Made by a program: the position numbers and the translations under genes. Positions 6,519-15,205 of a DNA stretch of 64,000 nt are shown in pieces. The notes beneath the pieces are model-generated. The model was given only the letters and a program-made list of their open reading frames with translations. It was not told where the DNA came from and did not search any database. The DNA is from Actinoplanes ianthinogenes (GTDB taxonomy: Bacteria; Actinomycetota; Actinomycetes; Mycobacteriales; Micromonosporaceae), in contig NZ_AP023356.1 of assembly GCF_018324205.1 (NCBI RefSeq), forward strand, positions 9,678,501 through 9,742,500, read 5' to 3'. Position 1 is the first letter of the stretch. Each line of letters begins with the position of its first letter.

Positions 6519-9104
6519 CTACGGGCACTCGGTCCGGTAATACGCGGCGCGCATCAACTCCTGCATGTCGCCGAGCATCGGCATCCGCGGGTTGGCCGGG
6601 GCGCACTGGTCCTCGTACGCGTTGAGGGCCTGCTGCGGCAGCGCCGCTAGAAACGCCTTCTCGTCCACACCGAGTTCCGCGAACGACGACTCGATCCCCA
6701 CCGCCGTCCGCAGCGTCTCCACCGCCGCCGCGAGGGCCTCGACCGCCTCGGCCGGGGTCGTCGCCGGCAGCCCCAGCATCGCCGCGATGTCGGCGAAGCG
6801 CTGCGGCGCCCGGTAGTTCTCGTACTTGGGCCAGCCAGAGAGCTTCGACGGGGTGGTGCCGTTGTAGCGGATGACGTGCGGGAGCAGGACCGCGTTCGTC
6901 CGGCCGTGCGCGACGTGGAAGGTGGCGCCGAGCGTGTGCGACATGGCGTGCACGATCCCGAGGAAGGCGCTGCCGAACGCCATCCCGGCGATGGTGCCGG
7001 CGTTGTGCATCCGCTCCCGGGCCTCGCTGTCGCCGTGCACCACCGACTTCTCCAGGTTGGCGAAGATCAGCCGGATGGCGTGCAGCGCCAGGCCGTCGGT
7101 GAAGTCGTTGGCGTACACCGACACGTACGCCTCGATCGCGTGGGTGAGCGCGTCGAACCCGCTGTCCGCGGCGATCACCCGGGGCAGGCTCGCGGTCAGC
7201 GCCGGGTCGACGATCGCCACGGTCGGGGTGAGCGCGTAGTCGGCGAGCGGGTACTTCTTGCCGGTCCGGTGGTCGGTGATCACCGCGAACGGGGTCACCT
7301 CGGCACCGGTCCCGGAGGTGGTCGGGATGCAGACCAGGCTGGCCTTCTCCCCCAGCGTCGGGAAGGTGAACGCCCGCTTGCGGATGTCGAAGAACTTCTC
7401 CCGCATGTCGTCGAAGTCAACCTCCGGGTGCTCGTACTTGAGCCACATCACCTTGGCGGCGTCCATCGCCGAGCCGCCGCCGAGCGCGATGATGGTGTCC
7501 GGGTGGAACGAGCGCATCAGCTCCGCGCCACGTTCGACGGTGGTCATCCGGGGCTCCGGCTCCACGTCGTCGATGATCTGGAGGACCACCCGGTTCGGCC
7601 GGCTCTGGAGCACCCGGTCGATGCGCTCGACGAATCCGAGCCGGGTCATCGTCTCGTCGGTGACCACGGTGACCCGCCGCACGTCCGGCATGTCGCTGAG
7701 GTACCGGATCGCGTGCGGCTCGAAGTAGATCTTCGACGGCACCTTGAACCACTGGAGGTTGTTGGTCCGCCGGCCGATCCGCTTCACGTTGATCAGGTTG
7801 GCCGCCGACACGTTGTTGGACACCGAGTTGTGCCCGTAACTGCCGCAGCCGAGGGTCAGCGAGGGCAGGAACGCGTTGTACATGTCGCCGATGCCGCCCT
7901 GCGAGGCCGGCGAGTTCCAGATCACCCGTACCGCCTTGACCCGCCGGCCGAACTCGATGACCAGCTGTTCGTCCGCAGTGTGGATCACGGCGCTGTGGCC
8001 GAGTCCGTGGAACTCCACCATCTGGAGCGCGGCGCGCAGCCCCTCCTCGCGGGAGTGCACCCGCAGCACCGCCAGGACCGGGCAGAGCTTCTCCCGGGTC
8101 AGCGGCTCGCGGGGCCCGATCTCGCCCACCTCGGCCAGGATGATCGAGGTCTGGGGCGGGACGGTGAACCCCGCCTGCTCGGCGATCCAGGCCGCCGGCT
8201 GTCCCACCACCTTCGGGTTGAGGCCACCGGCCCCGAAGATGTACTCCTCCAGCAGGCGCTTCTCGTCGGCCGTGGCGACGTGGGCGCGCAGGCCGCGGAA
8301 CTCGTCCAGCGCCGCGCCGTAGATCTCGTCGTCGATGATCGCGGCCTGCTCGGACGCGCAGATCATGCCGTTGTCGAAGGACTTCGAGAGCACGATGTCG
8401 TTGACCGCGCGGGACAGCTTCGCGGTGGCCTCGATGTAGGCCGGCACGTTGCCGGCGCCGACGCCCAGGGCGGGCTTACCGGCCGAGTACGCCGCGCGGA
8501 CCATGGCGTTGCCGCCGGTGGCCAGGATCGTCGCGACCCCCGGGTGGTGCATGAGCGCCGTGGTGGCCTCGACCGACGGGTGCTCGATCCACTGCACGCA
8601 GTTCTCCGGCGCGCCCGCGGCGACCGCGGCGTCCCGCACGATCCGGGCGGCCTCGGCGCTGCACCGCTGGGCGGCCGGGTGGAAGGCGAAGACGATCGGG
8701 TTGCGGGTCTTCAGCGCGATCAGCGCCTTGAAGACGGTCGTCGACGTGGGGTTGGTGACCGGGGTGATGCCGGCGACCACGCCGACCGGGTCGGCGATCT
8801 CGGTGATCCCGCTGATCTCGTCGTGGCTGATCACGCCGACCGTGCGCAGCTTCGCCATGCTGTGCGTGACGTGCTCGCAGGCGAAGATGTTCTTGACCGC
8901 CTTGTCCTCGAAGACACCCCGGCCGGTCTCCTCCACGGCCAGCTGGGCGAGCGCCGCATGCCGGTCGAGGGCCGCGACCGAGGCCTTCTTGACGATGTAG
9001 TCGATCTTCTCCTGGTCGAAGCCGTCGTACTCGGCGAGCGCCTTGAGAGCGGCGGTCACCAGGGCGTCCACCTCGATCGTGACATCGGTGGGCTGAACGG
9101 TCAC
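6519..9104 (-). CDS. adhE: bifunctional acetaldehyde-CoA / alcohol dehydrogenase
   Basis: An 861-residue AdhE that converts acetyl-CoA to acetaldehyde and then ethanol, oxidising two NADH. The N-terminal aldehyde dehydrogenase half (about 1-440) holds the acylating cysteine in SFDNGMICASEQA. The C-terminal iron-type alcohol dehydrogenase (about 460-861) shows GGGSAMDAAKVMW and the metal-ligand region HAMSHTLGATFHVAHGRTN. Length is normal. The start is GTG 9104 after GAAGGAG; the longer open frame upstream is intergenic. A good DosR-like box lies 63 bases before the start, fitting induction under oxygen limitation. It would act as a fermentative NAD+ regenerating enzyme in an otherwise respiratory organism. 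Confidence 0.95.
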   Translation of the reverse strand: MTVQPTDVTIEVDALVTAALKALAEYDGFDQEKIDYIVKKASVAALDRHAALAQLAVEETGRGVFEDKAVKNIFACEHVTHSMAKLRTVGVISHDEISGITEIADPVGVVAGITPVTNPTSTTVFKALIALKTRNPIVFAFHPAAQRCSAEAARIVRDAAVAAGAPENCVQWIEHPSVEATTALMHHPGVATILATGGNAMVRAAYSAGKPALGVGAGNVPAYIEATAKLSRAVNDIVLSKSFDNGMICASEQAAIIDDEIYGAALDEFRGLRAHVATADEKRLLEEYIFGAGGLNPKVVGQPAAWIAEQAGFTVPPQTSIILAEVGEIGPREPLTREKLCPVLAVLRVHSREEGLRAALQMVEFHGLGHSAVIHTADEQLVIEFGRRVKAVRVIWNSPASQGGIGDMYNAFLPSLTLGCGSYGHNSVSNNVSAANLINVKRIGRRTNNLQWFKVPSKIYFEPHAIRYLSDMPDVRRVTVVTDETMTRLGFVERIDRVLQSRPNRVVLQIIDDVEPEPRMTTVERGAELMRSFHPDTIIALGGGSAMDAAKVMWLKYEHPEVDFDDMREKFFDIRKRAFTFPTLGEKASLVCIPTTSGTGAEVTPFAVITDHRTGKKYPLADYALTPTVAIVDPALTASLPRVIAADSGFDALTHAIEAYVSVYANDFTDGLALHAIRLIFANLEKSVVHGDSEARERMHNAGTIAGMAFGSAFLGIVHAMSHTLGATFHVAHGRTNAVLLPHVIRYNGTTPSKLSGWPKYENYRAPQRFADIAAMLGLPATTPAEAVEALAAAVETLRTAVGIESSFAELGVDEKAFLAALPQQALNAYEDQCAPANPRMPMLGDMQELMRAAYYRTECP

Positions 9105-9166
9105 GGCCGTCTCCTTCACTCGTGGTCGGACACCTCCAGCCTGATCCACTGAGTACCCGGCAGACA

Positions 9167-9180
9167 GGGCCACAGGTCCC
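9167..9180. promoter_or_regulatory. DosR/OsdR-like box upstream of adhE
   Basis: On the minus strand the sequence is GGGACCTGTGGCCC, very close to the mycobacterial DosR half-consensus GGGACTTTNGGCCC. A weaker second copy, GGGCCGTTCGCAAC, lies at 9190-9203. The distance to the adhE start is about 63 bases. Confidence 0.6.
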
Positions 9181-9223
9181 GGACGGCCGGTTGCGAACGG
9201 CCCGATCACGACGAACTCGTGAC

Positions 9224-9508
9224 TCACGCCCCCGCGCTGGGGTCGCCCTTCTCGGGCGCGGACAGCGGATGCTTCTCCGCCTCCCGGGCGGCGAGCCGTT
9301 CCAGGGCACGCTGGTACTGCGCGCGGTTGATCTCGCCACGGACGAGTTGGGCGGTCAGTGCGCCTTCGAGAGTGGTCGCCCGGGTAGGCGGGTCGCCGGC
9401 CGGCGGGGAGGCGGCGCTGTTCGTCAGTTTCGGTCCGCCGAGGGCCGGCCATCTGGCGAGCGCGACCGCGAACAGCACGGCCATCGTGAACAGGACCAGG
9501 AAGAGCAT
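9224..9508 (-). CDS. small SHOCT-like membrane protein
   Basis: A 94-residue protein. Residues 1-20 (MLFLVLFTMAVLFAVALARW) form one membrane span. The C-terminal half (LEGALTAQLVRGEINRAQYQ) resembles the short SHOCT oligomerisation motif. ATG 9508 follows a GGAGG site at good spacing, so the longer upstream frame is rejected. Its function is unknown; SHOCT proteins are frequently tethered next to stress genes. It lies in the gap between adhE and the DUF3040 gene on the same strand as both. Confidence 0.7.
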   Translation of the reverse strand: MLFLVLFTMAVLFAVALARWPALGGPKLTNSAASPPAGDPPTRATTLEGALTAQLVRGEINRAQYQRALERLAAREAEKHPLSAPEKGDPSAGA

Positions 9509-9605
9509 GACCTCGGCCTCCTTCGACGACGTCCAGAACCGGGACGCGACCTGGCGTCGAATCATGGCCCGGCTCGAGATGACGCACACACCCGTCGAGG
9601 GTCGC

Positions 9606-9860
9606 TCAGCCGCCTCGGCGGTAGTGGTCGGCGATCAACAGCGCGACGGCAGCGGCGACCAGGACGCAGGTCAGCACCACGCCGGCCGCGCCCCACGCGA
9701 CCATCGCGACCGACAGCAGGCCCCAGAGCAGCCCGCCGAAGACGGCGACGGCTATCCGCACCTGGCGTGGCCACCGCCGTCGCCCGGCCAGCCCGGGAAA
9801 GTCGTCGACCAGCCGGGCGACGATCCGGTCGAACTCTCGCTGGTCCCTGTCGCTTTCCAC
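9606..9860 (-). CDS. DUF3040 protein
   Basis: An 84-residue DUF3040-type membrane protein. It begins with the charged helix VESDRDQREFDRIVARLVDDFPGL, the hallmark of the family (an Asp-Pro or Asp-Phe step after about 20 residues), followed by two hydrophobic spans at about 37-75. GTG 9860 is chosen because GGAGGTGG lies just upstream. Role unknown; it may be co-transcribed with the SHOCT gene, though 97 bases separate them. Confidence 0.75.
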   Translation of the reverse strand: MESDRDQREFDRIVARLVDDFPGLAGRRRWPRQVRIAVAVFGGLLWGLLSVAMVAWGAAGVVLTCVLVAAAVALLIADHYRRGG

Positions 9861-9937
9861 CGGGCCACCTCCGCGTTGGAGCCCCGACTTCTCGCCTACC
9901 AGAGTAGGCCGCCCAGCGCCGCGCTCCTTCGTCCGCT

Positions 9938-9983
9938 CCGAACAAAAATCAAATTCCGCTTTCCGTACGCCCGGAGCACTCCC
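9938..9983 (-). repeat. dispersed GGGCGTAC/A-tract motif, copy E
   Basis: Minus-strand reading GCTCCGGGCGTACGGAAAG is followed by an AT-rich tail. Similar sequence occurs at four other intergenic places in the window (35796-35825, 35843-35880, 39287-39325, 45766-45800). Between DUF3040 and the NicO gene no coding sequence is seen. Confidence 0.4.
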
Positions 9984-10119
9984 GTCCGCACCCGTCCACG
10001 CCGGACCGCCGCCACCCCGGACCGCCACGCGCCTCCGATCCCCACCCGGGTCCGCCTCGCGCGGATCGGATGCGCGACTGCGGCGTACCGGAAAGGGGTG
10101 TGGAATATGGATGTTCCGG

Positions 10120-11877
10120 TCAGGCTATGGCGCGGACGCCGATGCCGAGTCCGACCAGGACCACCAGGGCCGCGGTGGCGGTGGGGGCGCCGGCGGCGGC
10201 TCGGCGGCCCCAATGGGTCAGGCGGGCGCTGACGCGGCCGGTCCAGCGGCCGTTGCTGATCAGGTGGGAGAGGCGGCGTTGGGCGACCACCAGGAGCAGG
10301 CCGACCGCGGTGAGGGTGGCAGCCATGCCGATGCCGTAGGCGATGACCAGTGCCACCCCGAGTCCGGCCCGGCCCAGGCCGATCGCGCCGAGCAGGACCA
10401 CCAGCGCCGACGGGCTGGGCACCAGGCCACCGGCGAGACCGATTCCGGCCAGCCCGAGACGCCGCCGCAGCCGGCTCCCCCGTCCGTGCGCATGGCCGTG
10501 GCCCGGAACGGACTCCCGGCTGTCCCCATGGCTGACCTCGTGCCCGTCTTCGTGCGCCGGCTCGCGGCCGGCATCGTGCCCATGACCGTGATCGGGTGCG
10601 GCCTCGTGGCTGTGGCCGTGCGCGTGCTCGCGCTCACGGCTGACGCCATGGTCGTGCCCGTGTTCGTGCGCGGGCCCCCGGCTGACGTCGTGCACACGAC
10701 CGTTCTCGTGCGCGGGCTCCCGGCCGTCGCCGTGGTGGTGCCCGTGGGTGTGGCTGTGGCGGTGGGGATGAACGTGGGCGTGGGCGCCGGGGCCGTGGTG
10801 GTGGTGGCGGGCGTGGGGGCCGGGGCCGTGGTGGTGGGTGTGGACGGTTCCGGGGCGGCGGGCGGCGATCAGCATGGTCACGCCTACGGCCGCGACCAGG
10901 AGACCGCTGGTCAGGCCGAGAGCGGTCAGGACCTGTTCACCGGCCAGGGCGGTCGAGGTGCTCAGCAGCAGGCCCAGCAGGAGCACTCCGCCGGTGTGGG
11001 CGAGGGTGACCGTGCCGCCCACGGCCAGGGCGTCCCGGATTCGCCCCTGGCGGCCGGCGAAGTAAGCGGCCATGACGGTCTTGCCGTGGCCGGGGAGGGC
11101 CGCGTGGCCGGCGCCCAGCAGCAGTGCCAGGAGGAACGCCAGCCCGACCACCAGCGGGGTGAGGTGCCCGCCGAGTGCCTTCTCGACGCGGGTCTGCGCG
11201 GCCATGAGCCAGGTCGGGCCGGCCGCGCGGATCGCCGGGCGGTCGGCGGCGGCCACCGTGCCCGGCGCGCCGACGCGGATCGTCGCGGAGCGCACGTCCA
11301 GCGCCGAGGAAAGCAGGTCGCGCGGGTAGTTGCGGAGCTGGCCGGAGACGCTTTCGGCGGGCAGGGTGGACGCGGCGAGGCCGACCCCGGCGCCGGCCGC
11401 GGTCATCTCGCGCCAGCCGACCCGGTCGGTGCGATAGGCGTTGTCCACGGTCAGCGCGGACCGGTCGGCGAGGTGGGTGGGCGCGGTCAGCGTACAGTCG
11501 AGGCGGCCGGTGGACAGGCCGCCCGCGCCGGGAGTGACCGCATAGGACCGGGCGGGCACCGTCCACGTCAGGCGCCGGCCGTCCACCGACACCGTGAAGG
11601 CCGACGCCAGGTGGGCGCACTCCGCCTGCGCGTAACCGGCGCGCTCGGCCGGGGACAGGGTGCCGTCCCGGTCGGTGTCGGCGCGGGTGCGGTCCTGGAG
11701 GGTGGGGATCTCGGCGACGTCGACGGCCGCGGTGACCTCGACACGGTCCGGGTGCAGGGTCAGCCCGGCGTACTGGTTGACCGAGAAATTGCTGATCGGG
11801 TGGGCCTGGGCCGGCGTGGCGGGCCAGGCGAGGAGGCCGGCGGCCGCGACGATCGTGCCGAGGAGGTACTTCTTCAT
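10120..11877 (-). CDS. NicO/RcnA-type nickel-cobalt exporter with signal peptide and His-rich loop
   Basis: A 585-residue exported membrane protein. Residues 1-25 are a signal peptide (cleavage after PAQA). An extracytoplasmic domain follows, containing an EF-hand-like loop DTDRDGTLSPAE at about 67-78. From about residue 235 the NicO transport domain begins, with the family motif GAGHAALPGHGKTVMAAYFAG. A loop of roughly 115 residues (about 355-470) is extraordinarily His/Gly-rich and probably buffers metal. Further spans follow to the C terminus. ATG 11877 overlaps the stop of the TPR gene by 4 bases (ATGA), so translation is coupled. Transition-metal export is inferred from the family. Confidence 0.85.
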   Translation of the reverse strand: MKKYLLGTIVAAAGLLAWPATPAQAHPISNFSVNQYAGLTLHPDRVEVTAAVDVAEIPTLQDRTRADTDRDGTLSPAERAGYAQAECAHLASAFTVSVDGRRLTWTVPARSYAVTPGAGGLSTGRLDCTLTAPTHLADRSALTVDNAYRTDRVGWREMTAAGAGVGLAASTLPAESVSGQLRNYPRDLLSSALDVRSATIRVGAPGTVAAADRPAIRAAGPTWLMAAQTRVEKALGGHLTPLVVGLAFLLALLLGAGHAALPGHGKTVMAAYFAGRQGRIRDALAVGGTVTLAHTGGVLLLGLLLSTSTALAGEQVLTALGLTSGLLVAAVGVTMLIAARRPGTVHTHHHGPGPHARHHHHGPGAHAHVHPHRHSHTHGHHHGDGREPAHENGRVHDVSRGPAHEHGHDHGVSREREHAHGHSHEAAPDHGHGHDAGREPAHEDGHEVSHGDSRESVPGHGHAHGRGSRLRRRLGLAGIGLAGGLVPSPSALVVLLGAIGLGRAGLGVALVIAYGIGMAATLTAVGLLLVVAQRRLSHLISNGRWTGRVSARLTHWGRRAAAGAPTATAALVVLVGLGIGVRAIA

Positions 11878-13184
11878 CGGTTCCCTCCGGGAGGGGTCAG
11901 GGCGGCGAGGGCTCGGCGGGCGATCGGGGCCTCGACCGGGGAGAAGTACGGGTTGGTGGCCAGGGCACGGGCCAGTTCGGTACGGGCTTCGGCCGGCCGG
12001 CCCAGGCCGAGCTGGATCATGCCGAGGTGGTAGGCGTAGACGGCGGGGCGCGCGCCGCCGGCGAGGGCGCGTTGGGCGTACCGAAAAGCCTCTTTGTCCT
12101 TGCCGTCCTGGTGCAGTGCCCAGGCGAGCGTGTCGGCCACGTCGGGGTGCCGGCGGCGGGTCCACTCGGCGCGGGCGGCGGTGACCGCGTCGGACGGGCG
12201 GCCCTGGGCCAGGGCGAGGGCGGCGGTGGCGAGTCCGTCGGTGCCGCCGTTCGCGGTGAACAGGCGGTCCGCGGCGTCGGCCAGGGCCAGCTGCTCGGCG
12301 GCCTCGCTCCCCCGGCCGGCGGCGCGCAGCAGCTCGGCGTATTCGACCAGGGTGGACGGGCCGGGCAGGCGCGCGGTGAGGTCGGCGTAACCGGACAGGT
12401 CGCCGTGCGCGGCCCGGATCTTGGCGGTGCCGGCGAGGGCGCCGAGCGCGGCCGGATCGGCGGTCAGCGCCGCCGCATACTCACCGGTCGCGGCCTCCAG
12501 GTCGCCCCGGGCGAACGCCAGGTCGCCCAGCTGGGTGCGGCAGAACGCGACGTCGTGCCGGTCCACCGCGTCGTTCAGGGCCCGGCGCATCAGGTCGTCC
12601 GCCTCGGCGATCCGGCCGTGCAGTTCCAGGTCGTAGGAGGCCCGGGCGTAGGCCGCGAGCCCCGGCCGCAGGTCGAGCATCCGCTGCACCGCGCCGGTGG
12701 CGCCGGGCGCGTCGCCGAGCTGGGTGAGCGCGTCGGCCAGCACCCCGTACGCGTCGGCGTCGTGATCGTTGACCGCGAGCGCCGCGCGGGCCTGTGCCCG
12801 GGCGGTCGCGAAGTCGTGCCGCGCGTTGGCCAGCGCGCCGAGCACCACCAGCGCGTCACTGTTGCCGTCGCGCCGCAGCTGGAGGGAGCGGCGGGCGGCC
12901 TGCTCGGCCTTCGGGTAGAGCCCGGGGTCGGCGGTGATCCGCGCCTGCTCCAGGTAGGCCCCGCCGAGCGCGGCCCAGCCCGGCCAGTCCCCGGGCACGT
13001 CCCGCAGTTGCCGCTGGGCGCGGGCAACCCGGGCGGCCAGCACGTCGGCGGCCGGCGGGGCGGCGACCTGGTTCGCGGGCGTGGCCGGGGCCGTGGCGCG
13101 CGGACGGATCAGCACGGCCGCCACGCCGAGCAGGACGGCCGCGAGCGCGGCGGCCAGAGCGAGCCGGGTCAGGGCACGTCGCAT
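11874..13184 (-). CDS. membrane-anchored tetratricopeptide-repeat protein
   Basis: A 436-residue protein beginning MRRALTRLALAAALAAVLLG, a single N-terminal membrane anchor or uncleaved signal. The rest is alanine-rich helix pairs of TPR type, for example LPKAEQAARRSLQL-like and YAYHLGMIQLGLGRPAEART segments. It probably scaffolds the products of the flanking genes outside the membrane. ATG 13184 follows GGGAGGAACACC. It lies between the DUF4331 gene (67 bases upstream) and the metal exporter (4-base overlap), giving a three-gene operon. No enzymatic motif is seen. Confidence 0.8.
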   Translation of the reverse strand: MRRALTRLALAAALAAVLLGVAAVLIRPRATAPATPANQVAAPPAADVLAARVARAQRQLRDVPGDWPGWAALGGAYLEQARITADPGLYPKAEQAARRSLQLRRDGNSDALVVLGALANARHDFATARAQARAALAVNDHDADAYGVLADALTQLGDAPGATGAVQRMLDLRPGLAAYARASYDLELHGRIAEADDLMRRALNDAVDRHDVAFCRTQLGDLAFARGDLEAATGEYAAALTADPAALGALAGTAKIRAAHGDLSGYADLTARLPGPSTLVEYAELLRAAGRGSEAAEQLALADAADRLFTANGGTDGLATAALALAQGRPSDAVTAARAEWTRRRHPDVADTLAWALHQDGKDKEAFRYAQRALAGGARPAVYAYHLGMIQLGLGRPAEARTELARALATNPYFSPVEAPIARRALAALTPPGGNR

Positions 13185-13251
13185 GGTGTTCCTCCCAGGA
13201 GAGCGAGCGGGTGGGCGCGCACGGGATGCGGGCGCGCCCACCCGGGAACTG

Positions 13252-14907
13252 TCAGAACCGGAGGGTCGGATCGTCGTCCGCCCTGGTCACCCGTCCCCGC
13301 CGCCAGCGCAGCAGGACGACCAGGCCGCCCAGGACGATCAGAATCCCGAGCCCGGACGCTCCGGTCGCGTACGCCACCGGAACCATGGGCCGAGCAGCGG
13401 CCGGAGCCGCCGCCGGGGCGGTGCCCCCACTGAGTTTCTGCGCGCTGCTCGACGGCGCCGGCTGGGCCCCACCCCGTTTACCGGCGCTGTTCACCGCCAC
13501 GCCGTTCGGCAGCGCCAGATACGGGAACTGACCGCTGAACTGCTGATCGTTCGCGTTCACCCGGTCCCCCGCGGCCAGCGCGTCCACGATCTTCCCGGTC
13601 TGCGCCGCACCGACCAGCGCCTGCAACTCGATGTCGACCACGTCGTCGGTCAGCCGCCGCCCGTTCGGGAAGCCCTGGAGGTCCCCGCCGAGCACCCCGA
13701 GCCGGTTCGGCTTGTCCGCCACCGGCACCGACAGGTTCAGCCGCAGCTCCTCCGCCGGGACGAACGCCGAGGCCCGTACGTCCTTGTTGTTGAGCTGCGA
13801 GTTCAGGTCGGCCTTGATCGGCCCGCCGGCCTTGGTGGTGATCCCGGTCAGGAAGATCTCGGAGAGGTCGTTGCGCGGCGTCTGCGGCGCCGGGATGCCG
13901 TAGATCTGCTCGATCAGTTTCGGCACCTCGGGTTCGAGGACCCGCTTGACCAGCGCCGGGGTCTGCGCGTCCTGCCGCGGCTTGCTGGCGTTGAACGCGT
14001 CCTTCAGGCCGGCCGGCACGATCACCTCGTTGACCAGCGGCTGCCCCAGCCGGGACACCTGCACCTTGCCGCCGGACTGGCCGCCGCCGGTGATCCGCAC
14101 CCGGTTGCGCTCGGTGGTCGACCACACGCCGATGACCGGGTTGCGGGTGGCGTCCGCGTTCAGGGCCACGTCCTTGAACGGCACCTGGATCGCGATCGTG
14201 TTCACGTTGTACCCGGCGACGGTGTCCTGCCCGGTCTCCGAGAGGTCCCCGCCGTACAGCAGGTCGAAGACCCGCAGGTCCAGGAAGAACGGGTCGTCGG
14301 CCTGGCCCGCGAACAGCTTCCAGCCGCCCGGCAGGGTGGTGGTGGCCTGGTCGCGCAGCGTCTTGTAGTCCGGCATGGAAGCCGGGCCGACGCGTGAGGG
14401 CGCGACCGGCGCGTCCTCGACCCGGGTCGTGAAGTCCCCGCCGTTGAACGACGACTCCAGGGTGTAAGTCTGCCGGAACAGCAAGTTCTCGTCGTCGATC
14501 GAGGTGACCGGGCCGTTGTTGTACAGGAACGTGTCGTTGCCCCGCTTGTCGATGTTCTTGAACTTCCACCGGAACTCGGCGTCCGGCTTCGCGTCACCGT
14601 CGTTGTCGACCTTGATGTGGTAGGTCGCGTCGGTCGCGAACGGGTAGAAGTTCGGGCCGCCGTTGGGTTCCTCGAACGGCTGCCAGTTCGCCACGAAGGT
14701 GACGTAGCCGGGGCGGTCCGGGCTGACGAAGGCGTACACGTCGGTGTTGTCGATCGCCGGGTCGGCGGCGACCAGGGGCGCCTCGCGGTGGCTCGACGCC
14801 GTCGCGGTGCCGGGGCCGAGGCCGTACAACGCGCCGGCCAGCAGCGCGCCGAGGCCGAGGGCGGCGAGGGTGCGGCTGCCAGGTGCTCTGGGACGGTTGA
14901 CCGTCAT
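13252..14907 (-). CDS. DUF4331 exported protein with C-terminal membrane anchor
   Basis: A 551-residue exported protein. The signal peptide (about 1-38) leads into SSHREAPLVAADPAIDNTDV, the diagnostic start of DUF4331 proteins. The body (about 40-480) carries Asp/Asn-rich strands such as HIKVDNDGDAKPDAEF that could bind Ca2+. A Ser/Ala/Pro linker precedes a single span (GLGILIVLGGLVVLLRW) and an Arg-rich cytosolic tail. ATG 14907 follows GGGAGGAACC. It is first in the operon with the TPR and NicO genes, suggesting a surface metal-related assembly; this is inferred from context only. Confidence 0.88.
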   Translation of the reverse strand: MTVNRPRAPGSRTLAALGLGALLAGALYGLGPGTATASSHREAPLVAADPAIDNTDVYAFVSPDRPGYVTFVANWQPFEEPNGGPNFYPFATDATYHIKVDNDGDAKPDAEFRWKFKNIDKRGNDTFLYNNGPVTSIDDENLLFRQTYTLESSFNGGDFTTRVEDAPVAPSRVGPASMPDYKTLRDQATTTLPGGWKLFAGQADDPFFLDLRVFDLLYGGDLSETGQDTVAGYNVNTIAIQVPFKDVALNADATRNPVIGVWSTTERNRVRITGGGQSGGKVQVSRLGQPLVNEVIVPAGLKDAFNASKPRQDAQTPALVKRVLEPEVPKLIEQIYGIPAPQTPRNDLSEIFLTGITTKAGGPIKADLNSQLNNKDVRASAFVPAEELRLNLSVPVADKPNRLGVLGGDLQGFPNGRRLTDDVVDIELQALVGAAQTGKIVDALAAGDRVNANDQQFSGQFPYLALPNGVAVNSAGKRGGAQPAPSSSAQKLSGGTAPAAAPAAARPMVPVAYATGASGLGILIVLGGLVVLLRWRRGRVTRADDDPTLRF

Positions 14908-15131
14908 GGTGGTTCCTCCCGTGCCGATGTGGAGCTTTGTCGGCCGGGATTCGGGGCCGGCGCCTGCCCGGATGGGCTGCTGTGAACTACCCGACTTCCG
15001 GCCATCCGCACGGGCTCCGGCTGCGAATGACTCTGTTCGGGCCGCAGCATGCCGGCCGGGCGCATCGACGTCACTGAAACTGATGCGGCACGGTCCTGAG
15101 CTTCCGCGCGGCGGCTCTTCCGGGGCAGGAT

Positions 15132-15145
15132 GGGAGCCGTGGCCC
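15132..15145. promoter_or_regulatory. DosR/OsdR-like box upstream of the GNAT-acyl-CoA synthetase gene
   Basis: GGGAGCCGTGGCCC, one base away from the GGGAC-N4-GGCCC pattern, ends 61 bases before the start codon at 15206. The 298-base gap between this gene and DUF4331 otherwise shows no coding potential. Confidence 0.5.
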
Positions 15146-15205
15146 TGGCCGGCGGGGCAGCGCCGGCGCGACGCCGATGGTGGGCGTCCGGAGGTGAAGG
15201 CCGTG

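Noticed and set aside
6876..9152. A 758-codon ORF antisense to adhE
   Set aside because: High-GC codon bias in adhE leaves the opposite strand open; the translation is Arg/Asp/His-rich and matches no family.
10480..10850. Direct-repeat or CRISPR-like pattern of CGTG/CATG units in the NicO gene
   Set aside because: The repetition comes from His/Gly codons of the metal-binding loop, without fixed spacers.
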